Assembly (NCBI GenBank): GCA_020847395.1
Contig: JADLCD010000124.1
Location: 1-64,000 of the forward strand
Source of the DNA: Chitinophagaceae bacterium
GTDB lineage: Bacteria; Bacteroidota; Bacteroidia; Chitinophagales; Chitinophagaceae
Reading direction: 5' to 3'
Length of the DNA stretch: 64,000 nt
The position numbers were made by a program, and so were the translations under genes. Numbering within the stretch: position 1 is the stretch's first letter; every line of letters starts with the position of its first letter. The notes under the pieces were generated by a model. It did not search any database. It was not told where the DNA came from and saw only the letters and a list, made by a program, of their open reading frames with translations. Shown piece by piece: positions 26,647-37,862 of the stretch.

Positions 26647-27009
26647 ATGAATAAATATGATCTTCAAAAAAGAACAAAACAATTTCATATTGCTGTTCTC
26701 CGGTTATGTGAAAACTTTCCGCGGAATGTTACCGGCTTTGAAACTGCAAAACAATTAATTCGCTCGGCAGGCTCGGTAGGGGCAAATTACAGGGCAGCAT
26801 GCCGGGGGAAATCCAAAGCGGATTTTATTTATAAAATCGAAGTTGTAATAGAAGAGGCAGATGAATCTTTATACTGGCTTGAAATAACAAAAGAAATTTC
26901 ATTAGCGACCTCAATTTCGCTAATTGATGCTTTAATAAAAGAAGCAAATGAATTGGTTAGTATCTTTACCGCGATAGACATCACTGCAAAAAAGAACAAA
27001 ATCAAATAA
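26647..27009 (+). CDS. Four-helix-bundle protein, S23 / intervening-sequence type (copy 1)
   Basis: A 120-aa helical protein from the ATG at 26647 (MNKYDLQKRTKQFH); a TTG 39 bases upstream is less likely. Family features are QLIRSAGSVGANYRAACRGKS and KIEVVIEEADESLYWLE. These proteins were first seen encoded in intervening sequences of 23S rRNA genes and form pentamers of four-helix bundles; their function is unknown. It lies between prpC and prpD, bordered by opposed seven-base arrays, so it looks inserted into the prp operon without breaking a gene. Confidence 0.85.
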   Translation: MNKYDLQKRTKQFHIAVLRLCENFPRNVTGFETAKQLIRSAGSVGANYRAACRGKSKADFIYKIEVVIEEADESLYWLEITKEISLATSISLIDALIKEANELVSIFTAIDITAKKNKIK

Positions 27010-27045
27010 ATACTATAATTATTATTTTTAAAGTTGCTGATATTT

Positions 27046-27101
27046 AAAATCAGAAATCATAAATCAGAAATCAGAAATCTCAAATCATAAATCATAAATC
27101 A
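27046..27101 (+). repeat. Seven-base repeat array, right flank, inverted
   Basis: Eight units of form NAAATCW (AAAATCA, GAAATCA, TAAATCA...), the reverse complement of the left-flank unit, ending 8 bp before the prpD ATG. A transcript could fold the two arrays together and loop out the gene between them. Confidence 0.85.
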
Positions 27102-27109
27102 CCCCTTTT

Positions 27110-28558
27110 ATGTCTTCCCACATTTCTAATGAACGCCCCCCTGTAGATAAAGTAATCAGTGATATAGCAGATTATATTTTGAATTATGAAATTAAAAATG
27201 AACTGGCCTGGCAAACAGCGCATTACTGTTTGCTGGACACATTGGGATGTGGTTTTGAAGCATTAACTTATCCTGCATGTACCAAATTACTGGGCCCGAT
27301 TGTGCCGGGCACTATCGTTCCCAACGGCGCAAAAGTGCCGGGAACAGCTTATCAACTTGATCCTGTACAGGCGGCGTTTAATATTGGTGCAATAATACGC
27401 TGGCTGGATTTTAATGATACCTGGCTTGCTGCAGAATGGGGACATCCCTCCGATAATCTCGGAGGCATACTGGCAACAGCAGACTGGCTTAGCAGAACTG
27501 CCATAGCCAGTGGCAAAGCGCCTTTAACCATGAAAGCCGTATTGGATGCCATGATCCGTGCACATGAAATACAGGGCGTGATGGCCCTCGAAAATTCTTT
27601 TAACCGGGTTGGCTTAGATCATGTATTGCTGGTAAAGCTGGCCTCAACAGCGGTTGTCGGAAAACTGATCGGGCTTACAAGAGATGAATTAATTAACGCC
27701 ATATCACTTGCTTTTGTTGACGGACATTCATTACGTACCTACCGGCATTCACCAAATACGGGCAGCCGCAAATCATGGGCAGCGGGCGATGCAACTTCAA
27801 GAGCCGTACGATTAGCGCTGATTGCAAAAACCGGCGAAATGGGATATCCCTCAGTACTGACTGCAAAAACATGGGGATTTTATGATGTATTGTTCAAGGG
27901 AAATGCATTTAAATTCCAGCGTGGCTATGGCTCTTACGTAATGGAAAATATATTGTTCAAAATTTCTTTTCCTGCGGAGTTTCACTCGCAAACCGCGGTT
28001 GAAGCAGCAATGACGCTTCACCACCTGCTGAAGTCAGTGAACAAAACGGTGGAAAATATTAAATCATTACGCATACGCACACACGAAGCTGCCATCCGTA
28101 TAATAGATAAAAAAGGACCATTGCATAACCCGGCAGACAGGGATCATTGCATTCAATATATGATTGCCGTACCATTAATTTATGGCAGACTTACCGCAGC
28201 GGATTATGAAGATAATATAGCATCTGACCCGCGCATTGATATATTGCGCGATAAAATGTATACCGAAGAAAACCTTCAGTTCACCAAAGATTACCACGAT
28301 CCGGAAAAACGTTCAATTGCCAATGCGCTGACTATTGAATTTAACGATGGAACTAAGCTTGAAGAAGTGGTTGTTGAATATCCTATCGGGCATAAACGCC
28401 GCCGCGACCAGGGTATACCTGTCCTGATTGAAAAATATAAAACCAACCTGGCAAGAATATTCTCTGCCAAACAACAGCAAACCATTTATAATGCTTCTAT
28501 GGATTTAGATAAATTAATGATGCTGCCCGTGAATGAGTTTGTTGATCTGATCGTTTAA
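27110..28558 (+). CDS. prpD: 2-methylcitrate dehydratase
   Basis: A 482-aa MmgE/PrpD-family enzyme that dehydrates 2-methylcitrate to 2-methylaconitate. Recognisable stretches are [46 protein letters not shown]-like sequence near residue 225 and the lid residues [17 protein letters not shown]. It completes the prpB-prpC-prpD set. No prpE (propionyl-CoA ligase) or acnD/prpF is here, so propionyl-CoA must come from elsewhere and aconitase must finish the isomerisation. A bidirectional terminator follows. Confidence 0.94.
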   Translation: MSSHISNERPPVDKVISDIADYILNYEIKNELAWQTAHYCLLDTLGCGFEALTYPACTKLLGPIVPGTIVPNGAKVPGTAYQLDPVQAAFNIGAIIRWLDFNDTWLAAEWGHPSDNLGGILATADWLSRTAIASGKAPLTMKAVLDAMIRAHEIQGVMALENSFNRVGLDHVLLVKLASTAVVGKLIGLTRDELINAISLAFVDGHSLRTYRHSPNTGSRKSWAAGDATSRAVRLALIAKTGEMGYPSVLTAKTWGFYDVLFKGNAFKFQRGYGSYVMENILFKISFPAEFHSQTAVEAAMTLHHLLKSVNKTVENIKSLRIRTHEAAIRIIDKKGPLHNPADRDHCIQYMIAVPLIYGRLTAADYEDNIASDPRIDILRDKMYTEENLQFTKDYHDPEKRSIANALTIEFNDGTKLEEVVVEYPIGHKRRRDQGIPVLIEKYKTNLARIFSAKQQQTIYNASMDLDKLMMLPVNEFVDLIV

Positions 28559-28570
28559 AGCAACTTAATA

Positions 28571-28603
28571 AAAAATCCCGATATTTCTAATAACGGGATT
28601 TTT
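28571..28603. terminator. Bidirectional terminator between prpD and leuB
   Basis: AAAAATCCCG and CGGGATTTTT form a 10-bp stem with a 13-nt loop, with A- and T-runs on the two sides, so it can stop both convergent transcripts. Confidence 0.85.
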
Positions 28604-28625
28604 ATTGCTATTAAAGAACAAGCTA

Positions 28626-29696
28626 TCATATATGCTTCAATACCTCCTCTCCCATTGCACTAGTTCCTAAAACTTTATCAGCCGGGGTTTGTGCATCCGC
28701 TATATCTCTTGTGCGGAAACCGGCTTTCAATACCTTATCAACTGCACTGATTATTGTTTTAGATTCTGCTTTCATTCCGAAAGAAATATCCAGCAATAAG
28801 GCAGCAGACAATATAGATGCTAACGGGTTAGCAACGCCTTTGCCTGTTATATCGTGCGCGGAACCATGTATAGGCTCATATACCCCTGTACCATCGCCTA
28901 CTGATGCTGAAGCCAGCATGCCCATTGAACCTGCAATTTGTGAAGCTTCATCGGTTAATATATCGCCGAATAAATTAGCGGTTACCACCACATCAAAACG
29001 GCGGGGATCTTTGATCAATATCATAGCGGCAGCATCTACAAACTGGTGCTCCACTTCCACATCCGGATAGTCCGGCGCTATTTTCTGTACTACTTCACGC
29101 CATAAGCGGGAAGTTTCCAGCACATTGGCCTTATCAACTGAACATAATTTCTTTCTTCTTGTTCTTGCTGCTTCAAATGCTTTGCGGGCAATGCGCTCTA
29201 CCTCATAACGGCTGTATTCTGCCAGGTCAAATGCAGTATCTCCGTTATTCTTCCTTCCTTTCTCACCAAAATATATATCGCCGGTAAGCTCTCTGAAAAA
29301 CAATATATCCGCGCCTTTCAGCACTTCCGGTTTTATGCTCGAAGCGCCCAGCAATTCATCAAATAATTTTATGGGGCGAAGATTGGCATACAGCCCAAGC
29401 TCTTTGCGCATTTTCAGCAAACCCTGCTCCGGCCTGACTTTGGCTGTAGGGTCATTATCATATTTAGGATGACCCACAGCGCCAAATAATATGGCGTCAG
29501 ACTTCTTCATTTTCGTCAATGTTTCATCGGGCAAAGGATTGCCGGTGGCTTCAATAGCTACATGACCGATCAGGGCCTCATCATACGTAAAAGTATGCCC
29601 GAACTTTGCTGCTATCTTATCCAATACTTTTTTACCAACTGCTGTTACTTCCTGTCCTATTCCATCGCCGGGAACAATGAGAATGTTTTTTGTCAT
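28626..29696 (-). CDS. leuB: 3-isopropylmalate dehydrogenase
   Basis: A 356-aa NAD-dependent decarboxylating dehydrogenase of leucine synthesis. I use the ATG at 29696 (MTKNILIVPGDGIGQEV); the longer frame adds eight residues of no family character. Substrate arginines lie in LRKELGLYANLRP-type sequence. ELTGDIYFGEKGR is the family loop. The metal aspartates are in VDAAAM and DILTDEASQIAGSMG. GVYEPIHGSAHDI binds NAD. It is the last gene of the leucine set and can also act on methylmalate in isoleucine synthesis by the citramalate route. Confidence 0.95.
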   Translation of the reverse strand: MTKNILIVPGDGIGQEVTAVGKKVLDKIAAKFGHTFTYDEALIGHVAIEATGNPLPDETLTKMKKSDAILFGAVGHPKYDNDPTAKVRPEQGLLKMRKELGLYANLRPIKLFDELLGASSIKPEVLKGADILFFRELTGDIYFGEKGRKNNGDTAFDLAEYSRYEVERIARKAFEAARTRRKKLCSVDKANVLETSRLWREVVQKIAPDYPDVEVEHQFVDAAAMILIKDPRRFDVVVTANLFGDILTDEASQIAGSMGMLASASVGDGTGVYEPIHGSAHDITGKGVANPLASILSAALLLDISFGMKAESKTIISAVDKVLKAGFRTRDIADAQTPADKVLGTSAMGEEVLKHI

Positions 29697-29705
29697 TTTA
29701 TTTGT

Positions 29706-29740
29706 GGTTACGGGTTTCAAGTTACAGGTTACAAGTTAAC
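29706..29740 (+). repeat. Seven-base repeat array (RGTTNCA type), near the end of four-helix-bundle gene 2
   Basis: Five units in exact register: GGTTACG, GGTTTCA, AGTTACA, GGTTACA, AGTTAAC. It overlaps the last codons of the four-helix-bundle gene at 29736. Confidence 0.75.
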
Positions 29741-30122
29741 TTTTGGAAGGAAACTCGTTCCAATTATTTTCAACCCAATCTATAAAACTGTTTATTTGTT
29801 TGCTAAGTTTTGAATATTCAGATTTCAGTATATCATATTTTTCATTATCATTAAAAGAGCCTGTTTCAAAAAGAAAATCAAGATGCTCTATTGTTTCATC
29901 GCATTCAGATTGGGCATAGGTAAGAAATCGCAAAAAATCAGCTTTGTTTTTTTTTCTTCCATATCCCTCTACTATTGCTGCTGAAACTGCTTTTGAAGAA
30001 CGCCTTATCTGGCTGCCTTCTTCGTATAATTCAAATTTTGGAAGCAGTAAACTCAGCCTGTGTATTTTTACAGCAAGCTGATGCGCATCCTTATAGATGT
30101 TTAAATCACGGTAGCTTTTCAT
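29736..30122 (-). CDS. Four-helix-bundle protein, S23 / intervening-sequence type (copy 2)
   Basis: A 128-aa helical protein starting [17 protein letters not shown]. Family signatures are [19 protein letters not shown] and [19 protein letters not shown], slightly different from copy 1, so the two are members of separate subgroups rather than a recent duplication. It lies between leuB and the synthase gene, again bordered by seven-base repeats (a different unit, RGTTNCA). The function of the family is unknown. Confidence 0.87.
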   Translation of the reverse strand: MKSYRDLNIYKDAHQLAVKIHRLSLLLPKFELYEEGSQIRRSSKAVSAAIVEGYGRKKNKADFLRFLTYAQSECDETIEHLDFLFETGSFNDNEKYDILKSEYSKLSKQINSFIDWVENNWNEFPSKS

Positions 30123-30155
30123 GGTGCAAGGTTGAATTAAAAGTTTCCAATTTTA

Positions 30156-30222
30156 GGTTACAAGTTTCAGGTTGCAGGTTTCAGGGGTTGTGCATGCAAC
30201 TTGAAACTTGTAACTTGCAACC
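30156..30222 (+). repeat. Opposed seven-base repeat arrays upstream of four-helix-bundle gene 2
   Basis: Four units GGTTACA, AGTTTCA, GGTTGCA, GGTTTCA (30156-30183) face four inverted units TGCAACT, TGAAACT, TGTAACT, TGCAACC (30195-30222) across an 11-base spacer, making an imperfect 28-bp stem. Confidence 0.8.
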
Positions 30223-30254
30223 TGCATAACCAGCAAGTAACAACCCGCAACCAC

Positions 30255-31775
30255 CTAAATTATATTCAACATCTTCTGCGTGGCCTTTATCGCCGAAACT
30301 GTTTGATCGCTGTCAAGTCCGCGGGTTTTAAATTCTTTATTATTAAAGCGCCAGGTTATTACCGTTTCACATAGTGCATCACTCTTACCGCCGGGCGGAA
30401 TCCTCACCGTATAATCCGTTAGAAGCGGAAGTTCCTGCTTTCTTTGTTTATATACTTTTTTCAACGCGTTCACAAAAGCGTCGTACTGCCCATCGCCCTG
30501 CGCATGTTCTTCATAAGAATCTCCCTCCACAGTAAGTTTTATGGTAACCGAAGGGCGCATACTTTTAGAATGGGTGAGTACATAATTGTCAATACGTACC
30601 TTGTCTTCAATGGCATTATCGAGTATATCTGAAATAATATATGGCAGATCTGCCTGCGTAACTACTTCTTTTTTATCGCCGAGTTCAATAATGCGTTGCG
30701 TAACTTTCTTTAAATCCTTATCAGAAAGCTGTATGCCTAACTGCTGCAGGTTATTTTCAATATTGGCCTTACCGCTTGTTTTGCCCAGCGCGTAATTGCG
30801 CTGGCGGCCAAAACGCTCCGGCATAAGATCGCTGAAATACAATTTATTTTTTTTGTCGCCATCGGCGTGTATGCCCGCGGTTTGTGTAAATACGTTTTCT
30901 CCAACAACAGGCTTATTTACAGGAATGCGGAATCCGGAAAAAGTTTCTACCAGCTTACTTACAGTATATAAGGATTTTTCTGCCACAGATGTTTTAATGC
31001 CTGGCATAAAATCGTTAAGCACCGCAATGGCGCTGGCAAGGGGGGCATTACCTGCTCTTTCGCCCATACCATTCACGGTAAGATGTAAACCATGTGCGCC
31101 GGCTCTCACTGCCTCCAGCACATTGGCTGTGCCCAGGTCATAATCATTATGCCCGTGAAAGTCAAAATGTATGCCGGGGTAACGTTGCGTAATGGCTGAT
31201 ACATATTCATATACTTCCAGCGGAATCAATATACCCAATGTATCCGGAAGCATGATCCTTTTTACGGGTTGTGTTACCAGGAAATCGAGGTACTGAAATA
31301 CATAATCTTTTGAATGACGCATGCCATTGCTCCAGTCTTCGAGGTATACATTTATTTCAATGCCTTTCTTTTTAGCCAGTGCAATAACTGCGGCTATATC
31401 AGCAAAATGCTGCTCGGGCTTTTTCTTTAGCTGGTGGGTGAGATGATTAAGCGATCCCTTTGTTAACAGGTTCATCACTTTCGCTCCGGACTTCTGCATC
31501 CAGTCAATAGATGTATCGCCATCTACAAAAGTGAGCACTTCTACCTTGTTTAAGAGATTATTTGCTTTAGCCCAGGCGGTGATTTTTTTTACCGCATCAA
31601 ACTCGCCTTCCGATACACGTGCGGAAGCAATTTCAATGCGATCAACCTTTACTTCGGTGAGTAATAACTGGGCTATCGTTAATTTTTCTGAAGCTGAAAA
31701 AGATACGCCACTGGTTTGTTCACCATCACGCAGTGTTGTATCCATTATTTCGATGTATCGCTGTGCTGCAGGCAT
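30255..31775 (-). CDS. 2-isopropylmalate / citramalate synthase-family enzyme with regulatory domain
   Basis: A 506-aa DRE-TIM metallolyase that adds acetyl-CoA to a 2-oxo acid. MDTTLRDGEQTSGV is the catalytic start; HFDFHGHNDYDLGTANVL and TVNGMGERAGNAPL give the metal histidines and the GxGERxG motif. The last 130 residues form the LeuA dimer regulatory domain that binds the end product. The sequence is of the longer type often annotated only as alpha-isopropylmalate synthase regulatory-domain protein in Bacteroidota, related to citramalate synthase (CimA). Its place next to leuDC and leuB means it could supply either leucine or isoleucine synthesis; the substrate cannot be settled by eye. 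Confidence 0.87.
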   Translation of the reverse strand: MPAAQRYIEIMDTTLRDGEQTSGVSFSASEKLTIAQLLLTEVKVDRIEIASARVSEGEFDAVKKITAWAKANNLLNKVEVLTFVDGDTSIDWMQKSGAKVMNLLTKGSLNHLTHQLKKKPEQHFADIAAVIALAKKKGIEINVYLEDWSNGMRHSKDYVFQYLDFLVTQPVKRIMLPDTLGILIPLEVYEYVSAITQRYPGIHFDFHGHNDYDLGTANVLEAVRAGAHGLHLTVNGMGERAGNAPLASAIAVLNDFMPGIKTSVAEKSLYTVSKLVETFSGFRIPVNKPVVGENVFTQTAGIHADGDKKNKLYFSDLMPERFGRQRNYALGKTSGKANIENNLQQLGIQLSDKDLKKVTQRIIELGDKKEVVTQADLPYIISDILDNAIEDKVRIDNYVLTHSKSMRPSVTIKLTVEGDSYEEHAQGDGQYDAFVNALKKVYKQRKQELPLLTDYTVRIPPGGKSDALCETVITWRFNNKEFKTRGLDSDQTVSAIKATQKMLNII

Positions 31776-31781
31776 AATTAT

Positions 31782-32378
31782 TTAGTATAGGCTTGCAGCC
31801 GCAAAAGATTGAATATCGCCTTTCATAGCCTGCAGGTAATCAATATCATCATAACCATTCATCAGGTTATGTTTCTTGTAACCGTTTATATCAAATTTTT
31901 CCCGCTCACCTGTAGCAAGCAAAGTAATGGTTTGATCCGGAAGATTCACTTCAATCCGGGTATTGGGATCAGCTTCAATAGCCTTAAATATTTTATCCAA
32001 AAACGCTTCGCTTACAGTTACCGGCAGTATGCCGACGTTTAAAGAATTTCCTTTGAATATATCTGCAAAAAAGCTGGACACTACGCAACGAAACCCATAA
32101 TCGTAGATAGCCCATGCCGCATGTTCGCGACTGCTGCCACTGCCGAAATTTTTTCCACCTACCAGTATTTTTCCTGAATAAACGGGATTATTCAATATAA
32201 AATCTTTCTTCGGTGTATCATCGCTGTTATATCTCCAATCGCGGAAAAGATTATCACCAAAACCTTTACGTTCTGTTGCTTTTAAAAAGCGCGCCGGAAT
32301 AATCTGGTCAGTATCTACATTTTCAATCGGCATTGGCACCGCTGAACTTCTTAACACTGTGAATTTATCGTAAGCCAT
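31782..32378 (-). CDS. leuD: 3-isopropylmalate dehydratase small subunit
   Basis: A 198-aa aconitase-swivel protein. The start is the ATG at 32378 ([15 protein letters not shown]); the 23 extra codons upstream in the same frame run through repeat DNA and are not credible. Signatures are [31 protein letters not shown] and [13 protein letters not shown]. With LeuC it isomerises 2-isopropylmalate to 3-isopropylmalate. It is 6 bp from the synthase gene. Confidence 0.95.
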   Translation of the reverse strand: MAYDKFTVLRSSAVPMPIENVDTDQIIPARFLKATERKGFGDNLFRDWRYNSDDTPKKDFILNNPVYSGKILVGGKNFGSGSSREHAAWAIYDYGFRCVVSSFFADIFKGNSLNVGILPVTVSEAFLDKIFKAIEADPNTRIEVNLPDQTITLLATGEREKFDINGYKKHNLMNGYDDIDYLQAMKGDIQSFAAASLY

Positions 32379-32387
32379 GAGAGTTTT

Positions 32388-32422
32388 TGATTTCTGATTT
32401 GAGATTTTTGATTTGAGATTTG
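32388..32422 (+). repeat. Seven-base repeat array between leuC and leuD
   Basis: Five WGATTTN units (TGATTTC, TGATTTG, AGATTTT, TGATTTG, AGATTTG) of the same kind as at 26.5 kb, here without a four-helix-bundle gene. An accacaaag-type stretch follows up to about 32458. Confidence 0.75.
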
Positions 32423-32501
32423 AACCACAAAGCCACTGGGGCACCAAGTAGCACAGAGATTTTTTTATTTGTTACTTACCTTATACCCTACACCCCATAC
32501 C

Positions 32502-33914
32502 TTACGCCTCCGTCAATAGTTCCCTCGGGTCTGTTACCACACCGGTAACTGCTACAGCCGCTGCCACATATGGGCTTGCCAGCAATGTACGTGCACCAGG
32601 GCCCTGGCGGCCTTCAAAGTTTCTGTTACTGGTACTTACCGCATATTTGCCTGCAGGAATTTTATCATCATTCATAGCCAGGCAGGCGGAACAACCGGGT
32701 TGCCTCAATTCAAAGCCTGCTTCTGTAAGAATGTCTAATATACCTTCCTTTCTTATCTGTTCTTCAACAATATGAGAACCGGGCACTAACCAGGCGGTGA
32801 TGTTGTCTGCCTTTTTCCTGCCTTTTACCACCCTGGCAAATGCGCGAAAATCTTCTATACGTCCGTTGGTGCAGCTTCCTAAAAACACATAATCTATTCT
32901 TTTACCAAGCAAAGGCTGGCCTTCCTGGAAATCCATGTAAGCCAAAGATTTTTTGTAGGAAGCCTCACCATCCTTAACCTCAGTGGCTTTAGGAATAGAA
33001 TGCGTTATACCTGTTCCCAGGCCAGGGTTTGTACCATATGTAATTTGGGGTTCTATATTCGCTGCGTCAAATACCAGTTCTTTGTCGAACGTAGCGCCGG
33101 TATCAGTTTTTAATGTTTTCCAGTAAGCCAACGCCTTATCCCAGGCTTCACCTTTAGGCGCTTTATCTCTTCCTTTTACATAATTGAAGGTTGTTTCATC
33201 AGGAGCGATCATGCCTCCACGGGCACCCATTTCAATACTCATATTACAAACCGTCATACGGCCTTCCATACTCATGTTTTCAAAAACTTCGCCGGCATAT
33301 TCGCAGAAATAACCGGTAGCGCCGCTCGCAGTAATCTGGGAGATCATATATAAAGCCACATCTTTTGGCAACACAGCTTTTCCTAATGTACCATTGATGG
33401 TGATGCGCATTTTTTTGGGTTTGGGCTGCATGATGCATTGTGATGCAAGCACCATTTCAACCTCTGAAGTACCAATACCAAAAGCAATACAGCCAAAAGC
33501 GCCGTGTGTGGAAGTATGGGAATCGCCGCAAACTATTGTCATACCAGGCAGCGTAATACCATTTTCAGGGCCTACCACATGTACGATACCATTTTTAGGG
33601 CTGCCTAATGCCCAGATGGAAATACCATATTTTTCAGCATTGCTGGAAAGCGCAGCCAATTGTTTTGCAGAAAGCGGGTCTTTAACAGGCTGGTCCTGGT
33701 TGAGCGTTGGAGTATTATGATCTGCCGTAGCAAAAGTACGTTGCGGGTATAAAACCGTGGTGCCACGGGTTTCAATGCCGAGGAAAGCTACGGGGCTGGT
33801 AACCTCGTGAATAAAATGGCGGTCAATGAACAATACATCAGGCCCGTCAGGAATGCTTCTTACCACATGAGCGTCCCAAACTTTATCAAACAAGGTAGCT
33901 GACTTGTTACTCAT
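32502..33914 (-). CDS. leuC: 3-isopropylmalate dehydratase large subunit
   Basis: A 470-aa aconitase-family subunit with a 4Fe-4S cluster. Cluster cysteines are seen in [13 protein letters not shown] and [22 protein letters not shown] and [13 protein letters not shown] are active-site segments, and [18 protein letters not shown] is the family end motif. It is the first gene of the minus-strand leuC-leuD-synthase-leuB run. A long imperfect hairpin lies 33-77 bp upstream and may be involved in control. Confidence 0.96.
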   Translation of the reverse strand: MSNKSATLFDKVWDAHVVRSIPDGPDVLFIDRHFIHEVTSPVAFLGIETRGTTVLYPQRTFATADHNTPTLNQDQPVKDPLSAKQLAALSSNAEKYGISIWALGSPKNGIVHVVGPENGITLPGMTIVCGDSHTSTHGAFGCIAFGIGTSEVEMVLASQCIMQPKPKKMRITINGTLGKAVLPKDVALYMISQITASGATGYFCEYAGEVFENMSMEGRMTVCNMSIEMGARGGMIAPDETTFNYVKGRDKAPKGEAWDKALAYWKTLKTDTGATFDKELVFDAANIEPQITYGTNPGLGTGITHSIPKATEVKDGEASYKKSLAYMDFQEGQPLLGKRIDYVFLGSCTNGRIEDFRAFARVVKGRKKADNITAWLVPGSHIVEEQIRKEGILDILTEAGFELRQPGCSACLAMNDDKIPAGKYAVSTSNRNFEGRQGPGARTLLASPYVAAAVAVTGVVTDPRELLTEA

Positions 33915-33946
33915 AACTGAATAATTTTTAAGAGAGGCGCGAATTT

Positions 33947-33991
33947 CCTAAATATTAGCCAGATAATAATATTTTATTTGGCTTATTTAGG
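33947..33991 (-). promoter_or_regulatory. Imperfect inverted repeat upstream of leuC
   Basis: CCTAAATATTAGCCAGAT faces ATTTGGCTTATTTAGG across about 11 bases. It lies in the leuC leader or promoter. It could be an operator or an attenuator stem; no leader peptide rich in Leu was found. Confidence 0.35.
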
Positions 33992-34079
33992 CTTTTGTAT
34001 GTGAAAATTCAGTGTAAAGCTAACGATTGTTTGTGTTTTTGGGAAGAAATTGCCTTTCAGGGTGCATTCATCCAGTATA

Positions 34080-35213
<1,134 letters not shown>

Positions 35214-35222
35214 TTATTTTGA

Positions 35223-35747
35223 TTATTGTATCAATCCTGTTTTCTCAGTAAACTGGAAATTTGATTTTCTGTGCGCAATTAACCATCTTCCATTTTCCTT
35301 CACATAATCATCATGATAAAAAACCCCCATTACCGTTTTCATTTTTTTCCCATTCTCCTCTCCTATTAACGTTACCATACAATATGCAATACCAGAAGCT
35401 TTGTTGCCATCTAATACTACTGTTTGCTGCCCGTTAATATGATATACCACTTCAAAATTTTTGAGAAACCCGGCAAATGCATCTTCAATTTGCTTTCTTC
35501 CTGTATAGCTGCTCCCTCGCTTTCCATCTCTGTATGATTCTACTATGGCATTTTCCGTAAACAATAATACCTGCGTTTTTATATCTTTCACATCAGCTAA
35601 AATGGAAAAAGTATCCACAAGATTTTTCAGTGCCATGCGGTCTTCTATCTCCTGTATGCTCATTTCCATTGTTACTTTTTTACTGGATTGCGCATTAACT
35701 GCCATAACAATCCCAAACATTGTTAAGATCAACACGAGCTTTTTCAT
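35223..35747 (-). CDS. SnoaL/NTF2-like protein with signal peptide
   Basis: A 174-aa protein. MKKLVLILTMFGIVMAVNAQ is a signal peptide. The rest fits the SnoaL-like NTF2 fold: EDRMALKNLVDTFSILADVKD, then GRKQIEDAFAGFLKNFEVVYHINGQQTV and RWLIAHRKSNFQF. Such domains act as small-molecule binding pockets, isomerases or hydratases. It is placed between two aldo/keto reductases with gaps of 9 and 21 bp, so it is part of their pathway. No specific reaction can be assigned. Confidence 0.83.
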   Translation of the reverse strand: MKKLVLILTMFGIVMAVNAQSSKKVTMEMSIQEIEDRMALKNLVDTFSILADVKDIKTQVLLFTENAIVESYRDGKRGSSYTGRKQIEDAFAGFLKNFEVVYHINGQQTVVLDGNKASGIAYCMVTLIGEENGKKMKTVMGVFYHDDYVKENGRWLIAHRKSNFQFTEKTGLIQ

Positions 35748-35756
35748 ATAGTATAT

Positions 35757-36743
<987 letters not shown>

Positions 36744-36794
36744 TTATGCTTTTGTCTTAAAAATGATAATGCAAATGTCAACACTACAAATGGG

Positions 36795-36808
36795 TGTATA
36801 CTTATACA
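36795..36808. promoter_or_regulatory. Candidate operator between AKR operon and AraC gene
   Basis: TGTATA-CT-TATACA is a perfect 6-bp inverted repeat in the divergent gap, 55 bp from the AKR start and 98 bp from the araC-type start. Confidence 0.35.
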
Positions 36809-36876
36809 GATTACTGCTTCAGCTACCATTATTACTTATCGGCGATGGAATATGTGCATTGCCTTTTAGGAATGTT

Positions 36877-36884
36877 TAGATTTG
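36877..36884 (+). promoter_or_regulatory. Candidate -7 promoter element for the AraC-type gene
   Basis: TAGATTTG matches TAnnTTTG, 21 bp before the ATG at 36906. It overlaps the in-frame TTG at 36882, arguing against that codon as start. A TTG at 36859-36861 is 15 bases upstream, shorter than usual. Confidence 0.4.
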
Positions 36885-36905
36885 CAGAACGAAAACAGTA
36901 ATAAA

Positions 36906-37817
36906 ATGAACGAGACTGTATATTTTAATTCCGTTAACGACTATAACAATATTTGCGGATGGAAAACACTGCATCCACTGGTGAGTATTTTGGATTTATC
37001 AAAATGCCCGCCCCGCAAATGGAAAGCCGGCACTACGGTGAAAATGAATTTTGGTATCTATGCTGTTTTCCTGAAAGATGTGGTTTGTGGTGATATCAGG
37101 TACGGACGTAATTACTACGATTACCAGGAAGGAACACTGGTTTTTATAGGTCCCGGGCAAGCATGGGATGTGGAATATGAAACATCAAACTATCAGCCTC
37201 ACGGGCATGTATTGATATTTCACCCCGACCTGATACATGGAACTGCTTTGGGTAAAACTATACAGGATTATAAATTCTTTTCCTATCAAATGAACGAAGC
37301 CTTACACTTATCTGAAAAAGAAAGGCAGATTATACTGGATTGCTTTGCGAAAATTGAGTTTGAACTACAACAAACGATAGACAAACACAGTAAGAAACTG
37401 ATAGCTTCAAATATTGAATTGTTTCTACATTATTGCGAACGCTTTTACGACCGCCAGTTTATTACAAGAGATAATGCCAACAAAGGAATTTTAGAACGCT
37501 TTGAGCAATTGTTAAGCGATTATTTTTCTTCTGAAAAACCTTTTAATATCGGGCTTCCCTCTGTTGCATATTGCGCTGATGTATTGCATTTATCAGCCAA
37601 TTACTTTGGAGATTTAATCAAGAAAGAAACTGGAATATCCGCGCAGGAATACATTCAATCCAAAGTAATTGATATAGCTAAAGAACGGATTTTTGATATT
37701 GATAAATCAATCAGTGAGGTTGCTTATAATTTAGGATTTAAATACCCCCAGCATTTTACCAGGTTGTTTAAGCAAAAAGTTGGAATAACGCCGGTGGAAT
37801 ACAGGAATTTGAATTAA
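36906..37817 (+). CDS. AraC-family transcriptional regulator
   Basis: A 303-aa regulator starting MNETVYFNSVNDYNN. The N-terminal 190 residues form a cupin-like effector-binding region (FGIYAVFLKD, GTLVFIGPGQAWDVE). The C-terminal AraC domain has two helix-turn-helix units: LHLSANYFGDLIKKETGISAQ and SISEVAYNLGFKYPQHFTRLF. It is divergent from the aldo/keto reductase operon, the usual arrangement for a regulator and its target. The effector is unknown. Confidence 0.92.
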   Translation: MNETVYFNSVNDYNNICGWKTLHPLVSILDLSKCPPRKWKAGTTVKMNFGIYAVFLKDVVCGDIRYGRNYYDYQEGTLVFIGPGQAWDVEYETSNYQPHGHVLIFHPDLIHGTALGKTIQDYKFFSYQMNEALHLSEKERQIILDCFAKIEFELQQTIDKHSKKLIASNIELFLHYCERFYDRQFITRDNANKGILERFEQLLSDYFSSEKPFNIGLPSVAYCADVLHLSANYFGDLIKKETGISAQEYIQSKVIDIAKERIFDIDKSISEVAYNLGFKYPQHFTRLFKQKVGITPVEYRNLN

Positions 37818-37862
37818 GCAGCAGGAAATCAATTTTTATTATTGTGCCTAACGGTTAAGCTT

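Noticed and set aside
26524-27101. Repeat arrays as a CRISPR
   Set aside because: Units are seven bases without spacers, and no cas gene is nearby.
32379-32447. N-terminal extension of LeuD
   Set aside because: The extra codons translate repeat DNA; family members start at MAYDKF-like sequence.
34060-34069. GGGTGCATTC identical to ten bases of the MITE end
   Set aside because: The match stops after ten bases and has no partner end; could be chance.
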